Of a stretch of DNA of 64,000 bases, positions 1-7,241 are shown piece after piece; position 1 is the first letter of the stretch; each line of letters opens with the position of its first letter. Both the position numbers and the translations under genes were made by a program. The stretch is from NCBI GenBank assembly GCA_036397035.1, contig DASWJS010000007.1:124001-188000 (forward strand), written 5' to 3'. Under the pieces are notes generated by a model. That model saw only the letters and a program-made list of their open reading frames with translations, made no database searches and was not told the DNA's origin. This DNA is from DASWJS01 sp036397035. Lineage in GTDB: Bacteria > Actinomycetota > AC-67.

Positions 1-181
1 CGAGCAGCTCGGAGTCCGGCCGCAGGAGGCGGCGTTCGTCGACGACATCCCGGTCAACGTCGAGGGCGCCGCCGCCGTGGGGATGCACGCCATCCGCTTC
101 ACCACGACCGAGGAGGTCCTGGCCGAGCTTCGCCCGCTGTTCCCGCGGGCGTTCGCGGCGGAGGAATCGGTCGGTGCGTGA
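1..181 (+). CDS. HAD-superfamily hydrolase, C-terminal fragment (cut by window start)
   Basis: An open frame already in progress at base 2 runs to a TGA at 179-181 and encodes about 59 residues. It contains VDDIPVNVEGA followed by GMHAIRF, the end of a haloacid-dehalogenase domain: the DD pair of the last catalytic motif, which helps bind magnesium, and the usual small-residue helix leading to G-[MW]-x-A/T-I. Such proteins are phosphatases of small substrates, often phosphoglycolate- or epoxide-hydrolase-like, but the substrate cannot be judged from this tail. The stop overlaps the GTG start of the aminotransferase by 8 bp, so the two are probably co-transcribed. Confidence 0.8.
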   Translation, partial: EQLGVRPQEAAFVDDIPVNVEGAAAVGMHAIRFTTTEEVLAELRPLFPRAFAAEESVGA

Positions 182-1334
182 CGTCGTCGTCTCGAACAAG
201 GCCGCGTCGTTCACCGAGTCCGTGATCCGGGAGATGACCCGGATCGCGATGCAGCACGACGCGATCAACCTGGCGCAAGGGTTCCCGGACTTCCCCTGCC
301 CGCCCGAGCTGAAGGAGGCGGCGAAGGCCGCGATCGACGCCGACGTCAACCAGTACGCGATCACGTGGGGCGCCAAGCGCTTCCGCGACGCGATCGCGGC
401 GAAGTTCGCCTCGACCTACGGGATGAGCGTCGATCCCGAGACGCAGATCTGCGTGACGTGCGGCTCGACCGAGGCGATGATGTCGGCGGCGCTGGCCGTC
501 ATCGATCCCGGCGACGAGGTCGTCGTCTTCGAGCCCTTCTACGAGAACTACGGGCCCGACGCGATCCTGTCCGGCGCGACGCCGCGCTACGTGACCCTGC
601 ACGAGCCGGACTGGACCTTCGACGACGCCGAGCTGGCCGCCGCGTTCAACGACCGCACGCGCGCGATCATCATCAACACGCCCAACAACCCGACGGGCAA
701 GGTGTTCTCGCGCGCCGAGCTGAATCGGATCGCGGAGCTGTGCCAGCACTGGGGCGTCGTGGCGATCACCGACGAGATCTACGAGTTCATGACCTACGAG
801 GGCCACGAGCACGTGCCGCTGATCACGCTCCCCGGGATGGAAGACCGCACGATCCTGATCAACGCGATGTCGAAGACGTACTCGGTCACGGGCTGGCGCG
901 TCGGGTGGACGATCGCGCCGCCCGCGCTGACGAGCGGCATCCGCAAGGTCCACGACTTCCTGACGGTCGGCGCGGCGGCGCCGCTGCAGGAGGCCGGCGT
1001 CGTTGCGCTCGGCCTGCCCGGCGACTACTACCGGACGCTCCACGACGACTATCTGGAGCGGCGCGACGTGATGCTCGGCGCCCTGGAGGCGGCGGGCTTC
1101 AAGACCTACAAGCCCTACGGCGCGTACTACGTCATGACCGACATCAGCGCGCTCGGGTTTGACGACGACGTGACCGCGGCGAAGCGGCTCACCGCAGAGA
1201 TCGGCGTCGCGAGCGTGCCCGGCTCGTCGTTCTACTCGCGCCCCGAACTTGGCCGGGACAAGCTGCGCTTCAGCTTCTGCAAGAAGCTCGAGACGTTGCG
1301 CGCCGCCGGCGAGCGCCTGCTGACGCTGCGCTGA
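174..1334 (+). CDS. PLP-dependent class I/II aminotransferase
   Basis: A 386-residue fold-type I aminotransferase of usual family length. Visible landmarks are NLAQGFPDFP near residues 32-41, the cofactor-holding NNPTGK near 171-176, TDEIYE near 199-204 and the Schiff-base lysine K234 in SKTYSVTGWRVGW. The AQGFPDFP signature and the SKTYSVTGWR motif match the branch holding methionine, kynurenine and aspartate transaminases and N-succinyldiaminopimelate aminotransferases, so the exact amino donor is open. The start is the GTG at 174, overlapping the upstream HAD gene by 8 bp, which suggests coupled translation. A convergent TPP-enzyme gene follows. Confidence 0.85.
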   Translation: MRDVVVSNKAASFTESVIREMTRIAMQHDAINLAQGFPDFPCPPELKEAAKAAIDADVNQYAITWGAKRFRDAIAAKFASTYGMSVDPETQICVTCGSTEAMMSAALAVIDPGDEVVVFEPFYENYGPDAILSGATPRYVTLHEPDWTFDDAELAAAFNDRTRAIIINTPNNPTGKVFSRAELNRIAELCQHWGVVAITDEIYEFMTYEGHEHVPLITLPGMEDRTILINAMSKTYSVTGWRVGWTIAPPALTSGIRKVHDFLTVGAAAPLQEAGVVALGLPGDYYRTLHDDYLERRDVMLGALEAAGFKTYKPYGAYYVMTDISALGFDDDVTAAKRLTAEIGVASVPGSSFYSRPELGRDKLRFSFCKKLETLRAAGERLLTLR

Positions 1335-1354
1335 GCGCGCCTGCACGGGTGCCG

Positions 1355-3040
1355 TCACATCAGACGGAGGGAGCCCATGTTGCGCAGCAGGTCGCTCAGC
1401 ACGCCCGGGTCGGTGCGCAGGTTGATCACGGCCGCGCCGGCGTCGAGCGAGCGCTTCAACGCGGGCCGAAGCTCGTCGAGGTCCTCGACGACCTCGCCGT
1501 GCGCGCCGAAGGCGTCCGCGATCAGCTCGTAGCGCGAGTCGCCCAGCTCGCTGGCGATGTGGCGGCCTGGTCCGAACCACGCGTCCTGCTCGTGCGTCAC
1601 GTCGGCCCACGCCGCGTTGTTCGACACCACGACGATCACCGGAAGGCCGTGACGAACGGCGGTGTCGACCTCCATCGCGCAGAGCCCGAACGTGCCGTCG
1701 CCGATGAAGACGTAGACGGGCTCGCCGGGCCGCGCGGCCGCGGCCGCGTTTGCGAACGGCATCCCCACGCCGAGCGTCCCGAGCGCGGTCGTGGTCGTGA
1801 GCAGCCGTCCGGGCCCCTCGGCGTCCGCGTAGGCGAGCATCCAGGACAGGCAGTCGCCGCCGTCGGCGACGATCGTGTGCGGGCCGGTCTCGCGCGCGAA
1901 GGCGGCCAGCTCGCGCGCCGCGGCGCCCGCGTGGATGCGCGCGCCGGCATGTGAGTCGACCTGATGGTCCCAGGCGGCGCGCGCAAACCGCACGAGCGCG
2001 CGCGCTTCCTCGCGCCAAGCCTCGCGGCCGGCCGCGGGCTCCCGGGCGCTCGCCGCCAGCGCTTCCAGCGCCGCCGCCGCGTCCCCCGCGAGCGCGATCG
2101 ATCGCGGGTCGATCCTTCCTTCGTCCACGTCGACCTGGATAAGGGTCTGGTTCTCGCCGAACAGCGGCGGACGCCCGTAGAGCAGGTTCGCGTTGAACGC
2201 GCTCCCGACGACGAGCACGACGTCGGCGCGGGCGACGGCGATCCCGGCGTGCACCATCGAGCCGAGGCACCAGTCGTCGGCGTCGGGCAGGAGCCCGCGG
2301 GCCGCGCTCGTCGTCGTGACCGGCACGCGCGCCGCGCGCGCGAACGACGCGAGCGCGCCGCCCGCGCCGCTGAAGAACGCGCCGCTGCCGGCGATCGTGA
2401 TGGGCCGCTCGGCGCGGGCGAGCGCGCCGGCCGCGCGGCCGACCGATTCCGCATCCGGGCGGGAGCGGGCGGCCGGAGCCGCCTCGTGCGGGGCCGCGGC
2501 GGGCGTGCTCGCCATGAACACGTCCTGTGGGATCTCCAGGTACACCGAGCCCGGCCGGCCCGAAGCCGCCTCGCGCAGCGCGCGCGCCGCGTACTCGCCG
2601 ATGCGAGCCGTCTCGTGGCAGCTCGCCGCCCACTTCGTCGCCGGCGTCGCGATCGCGCGCTGGTCGAGGTCCATCACCGCGCCGCGGCCCTGCCGGTCGA
2701 TCCCCGTTCGCCCGGCGACGAGGACCATCGGGACGCCGCCGAGCCCGGCGTCCATCAGGCCGGTCATCGCGTTGCCGAAGCCCGGGCCCGCGGTGACGAC
2801 CGCGACGCCCGGCCGCCCGGCCGCGAGCGCCCAGCCCTCGGCCGCGAGCGAGGCGGCGCCTTCGTGGCGCACGTCGATCACGCGGATGCCCTCGTCCAGA
2901 CAGGCGTCGAAGAAGCCCAGGACGTGGCCGCCGGGGAGCCCGAAGACGGTGTCGACGCCTTGCGCGCGAAGGGCGCGGGCCAGCACGACGCCTCCCGAAG
3001 CGCCCGGCTCGGCGGCCGTCGTGGGTTCGAATTCCGCCAT
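1355..3040 (-). CDS. Thiamine-diphosphate-dependent enzyme, acetolactate synthase-like
   Basis: A 561-residue protein with the three-domain layout of acetolactate synthase-like enzymes. An N-terminal pyrimidine-binding domain has FGLPGGHVLGFFDA and the cofactor-activating glutamate in RHEGAASLAAEGWA (E60). A central domain follows, and a C-terminal domain has the TPP/Mg motif GDGTFG near residue 445 followed by NNAAWADV. The start is the ATG at 3040, preceded by GGGAGGG; the frame stays open further upstream but that part lacks protein character and would overlap parA. Homologues include acetolactate synthase, oxalyl-CoA decarboxylase and benzoylformate decarboxylase. No small regulatory subunit or ilvC lies nearby, so a catabolic role is as likely as branched-chain synthesis. 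Confidence 0.8.
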   Translation of the reverse strand: MAEFEPTTAAEPGASGGVVLARALRAQGVDTVFGLPGGHVLGFFDACLDEGIRVIDVRHEGAASLAAEGWALAAGRPGVAVVTAGPGFGNAMTGLMDAGLGGVPMVLVAGRTGIDRQGRGAVMDLDQRAIATPATKWAASCHETARIGEYAARALREAASGRPGSVYLEIPQDVFMASTPAAAPHEAAPAARSRPDAESVGRAAGALARAERPITIAGSGAFFSGAGGALASFARAARVPVTTTSAARGLLPDADDWCLGSMVHAGIAVARADVVLVVGSAFNANLLYGRPPLFGENQTLIQVDVDEGRIDPRSIALAGDAAAALEALAASAREPAAGREAWREEARALVRFARAAWDHQVDSHAGARIHAGAAARELAAFARETGPHTIVADGGDCLSWMLAYADAEGPGRLLTTTTALGTLGVGMPFANAAAAARPGEPVYVFIGDGTFGLCAMEVDTAVRHGLPVIVVVSNNAAWADVTHEQDAWFGPGRHIASELGDSRYELIADAFGAHGEVVEDLDELRPALKRSLDAGAAVINLRTDPGVLSDLLRNMGSLRLM

Positions 3041-3148
3041 GCGCCCTCCCTGCTCCGAGCCGGACGACTCCCCGTGCCACGGCTTCCCCGTGTTGCGGCG
3101 GGCTACCGGCGTCGGAGAGGATACGGGCACCGGAGGCGGGGGAGCGAT

Positions 3149-3901
3149 TTGGCCCGGACCATCGCGATAGCAAACCAGAAGGGCGGCGTCGCCAAGACGA
3201 CGTCGGCGTTCGCCCTTGCCGCCGCCATCGCCGAGCAGGGACCGCGCGTCCTGCTGATCGACCTCGACCCACAGGCCTCGCTCACTTATTCGATGGGCAT
3301 CGACCCGGACTCGCTCGAGTACACCATCCACGACGTGCTGGTCGGGCGCGTCCCCATCGGGAAGACGATCCACCAGCTCGACGAGGCCGACGTGGTCCCG
3401 GCCAACATCGACCTCGCCGGCGCGGAGGCGTACCTGCTGACGCGGACCGGGCGCGAGTACGCGCTGCGCATGGCGCTCGACGACGTCGCGATTCACTACA
3501 ACTACGTCGTCATCGACTGCCCGCCCTCGCTCGGCGTGCTGACGATCAACGCGCTCACCGCCGCCGACGAGGTGCTCATCCCGCTGCAGTGCGAAGCGCT
3601 GTCGCAACGCGGGGTCGGCCAGCTCCTCGAAACGATCGAGGACGTGCGTCGCATGACCAACCGCGAGCTGCACATCCGCGGGATCGTCGCGACGATGTAC
3701 GACGGCCGGACCCAGCACGCCCGCCAGATCCTCGACGACGTCGGCCGCCGCTACGGGATCGAAGTGCTGCAACCGCCCGTGCGCAAGTCGATCCGGTTCG
3801 CCGAGGCGCCGCGGACCGGCAAGTCCATCCTTCGGTACGCGTCCTCCCATCCCGGAGCCGGCGCCTACCGCCAGATCGCGCAAACCCTGACCGCCCCATG
3901 A
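3149..3901 (+). CDS. ParA/MinD-type ATPase (Soj-like)
   Basis: A 250-residue P-loop ATPase of the ParA family. It has the deviant Walker A motif KGGVAKTT at residues 11-18 with the signature lysine K11, the switch region VLLIDLDPQASLT, the VIDCPPSLGVLT motif and the typical end of short chromosomal ParA proteins. The start is a TTG at 3149 preceded by GGGGGAG; the longer open frame upstream is antisense to the TPP-enzyme gene and is not coding. No parB or parS-like repeat is seen next to it, so this is likely an orphan ParA that positions some other cargo rather than a classic segregation locus. The stop overlaps the next ATG as ATGA. Confidence 0.85.
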   Translation: MARTIAIANQKGGVAKTTSAFALAAAIAEQGPRVLLIDLDPQASLTYSMGIDPDSLEYTIHDVLVGRVPIGKTIHQLDEADVVPANIDLAGAEAYLLTRTGREYALRMALDDVAIHYNYVVIDCPPSLGVLTINALTAADEVLIPLQCEALSQRGVGQLLETIEDVRRMTNRELHIRGIVATMYDGRTQHARQILDDVGRRYGIEVLQPPVRKSIRFAEAPRTGKSILRYASSHPGAGAYRQIAQTLTAP

Positions 3902-4209
3902 CCAGAAACGACACGGACTGGGACAGCGACTTGATCGACGAGCAGATCGCCGATCACCTGCGCCAGTCGCGCGAGCCCGACCCGCTCGGCAAGCGCGCGC
4001 TGTTCAGCGGCTCGGCGGTGAAGCCCGGCCGGTTCGGCACGCTGGCGCTGGAGTGCTCGTCGTGCAAGCGCGAGTCGCCGGTGAAGGTGCGCGAGCTGCC
4101 CGGGCTGGCGTTCCCGCTCACGCTGACGCTGCCGCGCCGGTACCACACGTTCCTCAAGTGCCCGGCTTGCGGGCGCCGGACGTGGATGCGCGCCCACTGG
4201 CGCGTGTGA
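3898..4209 (+). CDS. Small zinc-ribbon protein of unknown function
   Basis: A 103-residue protein starting at the ATG that overlaps the stop of the ParA gene (ATGA), so the two are translationally coupled. The N-terminal half is charged and probably unstructured. The C-terminal half has CSSC and CPAC, two cysteine pairs that can form a zinc ribbon, separated by a hydrophobic LPGLAFPLTLTLP stretch. I do not recognise a named family. The tight coupling suggests it works with the orphan ParA ATPase, possibly as a partner or adaptor; this is inference from position only. Confidence 0.7.
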   Translation: MTRNDTDWDSDLIDEQIADHLRQSREPDPLGKRALFSGSAVKPGRFGTLALECSSCKRESPVKVRELPGLAFPLTLTLPRRYHTFLKCPACGRRTWMRAHWRV

Positions 4210-4211
4210 CC

Positions 4212-4754
4212 ATGAGGCGCGCGGCGATCGCGGCCTGCCTGTTGCTCGCGGCGTGCTCGCCGAGCGCGCCGGTGACGACGCCGACCGGCGACGAGCTCGA
4301 GATCCTGGTGGAGAGCGAGGGCTTCCAGAACGGCACCGCCATCCCCGAGGTCTACACCTGCGACGGGCGCAACATCTCGCCCGCCCTGGAGTGGTTCGGC
4401 GTCCCCGAAGACACCATCGAGCTGGCGCTGGTCGTGCGCGACCTCGACGCGACCGGAGGCGTCTTCATCCACTGGACCGTCTGGGGGATGGATCCCGGCG
4501 TGACCGGCGTGGGCATCGACTCGGCGCCCGAAGGCGGCGTGCAGGGACAGACCTCGGCCGGCTCGGTCGGCTACACGGGGCCGTGCCCGCAGCCGGGCGA
4601 CCCGCAACACGAGTACGTGTTCACGGTGACCGCGATGCGCGGGAAGGTGATCGCCGAGGAAGGGGCCGAGCCGGCGAACGTGCTGCAGCGGATCGAGGAC
4701 CTGAAGATCGCCGAGGGCCACCTGCGCGGGTTCTACGCGACCGAGGTGTCGTGA
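4212..4754 (+). CDS. PEBP-family (YbhB/YbcL-like) lipoprotein
   Basis: A 180-residue protein beginning with a short lipoprotein signal (two arginines, hydrophobic core, then LLAAC with the lipidated cysteine at residue 15). The mature part is a phosphatidylethanolamine-binding-protein fold of the YbhB/YbcL type, with IPEVYTCDGRNISPALEW, LVVRDLDA, the HW pair of FIHWTVW and GYTGPCPQPGDPQHEYVFTV, which together form the anion-binding pocket. Bacterial members have no firmly known substrate. The start at 4212 lies 2 bp after the zinc-ribbon stop; the end overlaps the nadB GTG as GTGA, making a compact operon with parA-like and nadB genes. Confidence 0.85.
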   Translation: MRRAAIAACLLLAACSPSAPVTTPTGDELEILVESEGFQNGTAIPEVYTCDGRNISPALEWFGVPEDTIELALVVRDLDATGGVFIHWTVWGMDPGVTGVGIDSAPEGGVQGQTSAGSVGYTGPCPQPGDPQHEYVFTVTAMRGKVIAEEGAEPANVLQRIEDLKIAEGHLRGFYATEVS

Positions 4755-6172
4755 CCCAGACGCCCTTCGACCTCGTGATCGTGGGGGGAGGGATCGCGGG
4801 GATGTGCGCCGCCCTGCGGGCGCCGGCCGGCGCGCGGGTCGTCGTGATCGACAAGGGAGCATCCGGCGCGGGCTCCTCGCCGCTCGCGCAAGGCGGGATG
4901 GCGGCCGCGGTCGGACCGGAGGACTCTCCCGACCTTCACGCCGCCGACACGATCGCCGCGGGCGCCGGGCTGTGCGACGCGGACGTCGTGAAGGACGTCT
5001 GCGCCGAGGGCCCGGCCGCGGTCGACTGGCTCCTGTCGCTGGGATGCGCGTTCGATCGCGACGAGCGCGGCGCGTTGCACCTGGCGCGCGAGGGCGGGCA
5101 GACGGTGGCGCGGAGCGTGCACGAGCGGGACGCGACCGGAGCGACGCTCGTGCGGGGGCTCCGCGACGCGCTCTCGAGCCGCGACGTCGAACGAGTCCGC
5201 GCACGCGCCGACGCGCTGCTCTGCGGCCCCGACGGGTGTACCGGCGTGATGGCCGAGGGCCGGCCGTTCACGGGGCGAGCCACCCTCGTCGCGACCGGCG
5301 GCGCCGGGGGGCTGTGGGGGACGACGACCAACGCGCCCGGCGCGGCGGGGGACGGGATCGTGCTCGCGCTGCTCGCCGGGGCGCAGCTCGCCGACCTGGA
5401 GTTCATGCAGTTCCATCCCACGGCGCTCGGCGCCGGCGCGCCGGGGGGCCGCCGGGCGCTGCTGACCGAGGCGCTGCGCGGGCACGGCGCGCCGCTCGTG
5501 GATGAAGACGGCGAGCGCTTCGTGGACGAGCTGGCGCCGCGGCACGTCGTCACCAAGGCGATCCTGGAACGGGGCGGCGCGTTCCTCGACCTGCGCGGCA
5601 TCGAGCGCCTGGAGGATCTGTTCCCGACCGTCGTCGCGAGCACGCGGGCGGCCGGCATCGACCCGGCGCGTGAACTCGTGCCCGTGGCGCCGGCCGCCCA
5701 CTACTTCATCGGCGGGATCGCCGCCGACGCCTGGGGCCGCACGAGCATCCCCGGCCTGTACGCGGCCGGGGAGTGCGCCTCGACCGGCATGCACGGCGCG
5801 AACCGCATGGCCGGCAACTCGTTGCTGGAGACCGTCGTGGTCGGGGCTCGCGCCGGGCAGCGCGTGGCCGCGGAGGAAGCGCGCGGCGCGGGCCTTCCCA
5901 CCGTGGGGGCCGCCGCGCCGCCCGCCGGCCTCGCCGCGATCCTGTGGAGCCGCGCCGGTCCGATCCGCGACGCGGCGGGGCTGGATGCCGCGCGCGCGGA
6001 GATCGCGGCGCTCGCGGCCGGCGGGCACACGGCGCTCGCGTCGATGATCGTCTCGGCGGCGGCGGCCCGGCTGGAGAGCCGCGGCGTGCATATCCGCTCG
6101 GACTTCCCGGACCCGGCCGAAGCCTTCGCCGCCCGCTCGTTCGACGCGCGCCCGGCCGCGATGCGAGACTGA
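4751..6172 (+). CDS. nadB: L-aspartate oxidase
   Basis: A 473-residue flavoprotein of the succinate dehydrogenase/fumarate reductase flavoprotein family. It carries the N-terminal FAD dinucleotide motif VGGGIAG at residues 11-17, the SPLAQGG loop, QFHPTAL, the active-site region HYFIGGIAADAWGRTSIPGLYAAGECA, and GANRMAGNSLLE, the combination typical of NadB. The enzyme oxidises L-aspartate to iminoaspartate in the first step of de novo NAD synthesis. Partner genes nadA and nadC are not adjacent here. Translation begins at a GTG overlapping the PEBP stop. A related aspartate/fumarate oxidoreductase remains a minor alternative, but length and motifs favour NadB. Confidence 0.88.
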   Translation: MTQTPFDLVIVGGGIAGMCAALRAPAGARVVVIDKGASGAGSSPLAQGGMAAAVGPEDSPDLHAADTIAAGAGLCDADVVKDVCAEGPAAVDWLLSLGCAFDRDERGALHLAREGGQTVARSVHERDATGATLVRGLRDALSSRDVERVRARADALLCGPDGCTGVMAEGRPFTGRATLVATGGAGGLWGTTTNAPGAAGDGIVLALLAGAQLADLEFMQFHPTALGAGAPGGRRALLTEALRGHGAPLVDEDGERFVDELAPRHVVTKAILERGGAFLDLRGIERLEDLFPTVVASTRAAGIDPARELVPVAPAAHYFIGGIAADAWGRTSIPGLYAAGECASTGMHGANRMAGNSLLETVVVGARAGQRVAAEEARGAGLPTVGAAAPPAGLAAILWSRAGPIRDAAGLDAARAEIAALAAGGHTALASMIVSAAAARLESRGVHIRSDFPDPAEAFAARSFDARPAAMRD

Positions 6173-6198
6173 CCCCTTCATCGACAAGGAGGCACGGC

Positions 6199-7125
6199 AT
6201 GGGAACGCTCGACGGCAAGGTTGCGATCGTCACCGGCGCGGGGCGCGGCATCGGCCGCGGGGAGGCGCTCGAGCTGGCGGCGCAGGGGGCGCGCGTCGTC
6301 GTCAACGACCTCGGCGGCGAGTGGGACGGGACCGGGACCGACGACCGGCCCGCGCAGCAGGTCGTGGACGAGATCGTCGCCGCGGGCGGGACCGCCGTCG
6401 CCAACTACGACGACGTCGCCGACTGGGCCGGCGCGGAGCGACTCGTCCGTCAGGCGGTCGAGACCTACGGCTCGCTGGACGTGCTGGTCAACAACGCCGG
6501 GATCCTGCGCGACAAGATGGTCTTCAACATGGAGGAGTCCGACTGGGACGCGGTGATTCGTGTCCACCTGAAGGGCCACTTCGCGCCGACGCGCCACGCG
6601 TGCGCGTACTGGCGGCAGAAGTCGAAGGAGGCGGGTGGCGGGCCGGCGAACGGGCGGATCATCTCGACGTCCTCGACGAGCGGCCTGCTCGGCAACATCG
6701 GTCAATCCAACTACGGCTCCGCGAAGGCCGGCATCGCCGCCTTCGCGCAGATCGTGTCCATGGAGATGGGCCGCTACGGGGTGACGTCCAATGCGATCGC
6801 CCCCGCCGCGCGGACGCGCATGACCGAGCGGACCTTCGGCGACATCGGGGCGGGCGAGACGTTCGACGAGTGGGCGCCGGAGAACATCGCGCCCATGGTC
6901 GCCTACCTCGCCACGGACGCGGCCGCCGAGATCACCGGGCAGGTGTTCTACGTCTACGGCGGCACCGTTCACCTCTTCGACCCGTGGGCCTTCCGCACCA
7001 CGATCGCAAGCGACGCGCGCTGGACGGTCGAGCAGTTGATCGAACGCGTCCCCGGCTTGTTCGAGGGTCGCCCGCCCGCCTACTCGCCGCAAACGTCGAG
7101 CCTGCAGCAGTCGCTCGGCTCCTGA
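6199..7125 (+). CDS. Short-chain dehydrogenase/reductase
   Basis: A 308-residue classical SDR. The NAD(P)-binding motif TGAGRGIG is at residues 12-19, NNAG at 98-101, a serine near 158-160, and Y172 and K176 of the catalytic YxxxK in NYGSAKAG. The N-terminus resembles the dehydrogenase part of peroxisomal multifunctional enzyme type 2, often found as stand-alone SDRs in actinobacterial fatty acid or steroid degradation. The C-terminal 50 residues extend beyond the core fold. The ATG at 6199 follows an AAGGAGG ribosome-binding site, 26 bp after nadB. The substrate is not predictable from the sequence. Confidence 0.85.
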   Translation: MGTLDGKVAIVTGAGRGIGRGEALELAAQGARVVVNDLGGEWDGTGTDDRPAQQVVDEIVAAGGTAVANYDDVADWAGAERLVRQAVETYGSLDVLVNNAGILRDKMVFNMEESDWDAVIRVHLKGHFAPTRHACAYWRQKSKEAGGGPANGRIISTSSTSGLLGNIGQSNYGSAKAGIAAFAQIVSMEMGRYGVTSNAIAPAARTRMTERTFGDIGAGETFDEWAPENIAPMVAYLATDAAAEITGQVFYVYGGTVHLFDPWAFRTTIASDARWTVEQLIERVPGLFEGRPPAYSPQTSSLQQSLGS

Positions 7126-7176
7126 AGGTGGACGTTTTGTCGATGCGGCCGGCGTAAAACCCGGGGAACGGCCTTC

Positions 7177-7202
7177 GGAACGCAGGAGTTTGGGAGCGTT
7201 CC
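7177..7202 (+). promoter_or_regulatory. 7-bp inverted repeat upstream of the glycosidase gene; possible operator or ECF promoter
   Basis: GGAACGC at 7177-7183 and GCGTTCC at 7196-7202 are perfectly complementary, 40 bp before the start of the secreted glycosidase gene. The same bases also read as GGAAC, 15 bp, CGTT, which resembles an extracytoplasmic-function sigma promoter with a slightly short spacer. Either reading is tentative. Confidence 0.3.
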
Positions 7203-7241
7203 GGCGAATGGATAGATACCTGCCGATTCTGGGCCATCGAC

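Noticed and set aside
3149..3901. ParA as evidence of a plasmid or integrated plasmid
   Set aside because: No ParB, parS, replication or transfer genes are near; composition matches the chromosome.
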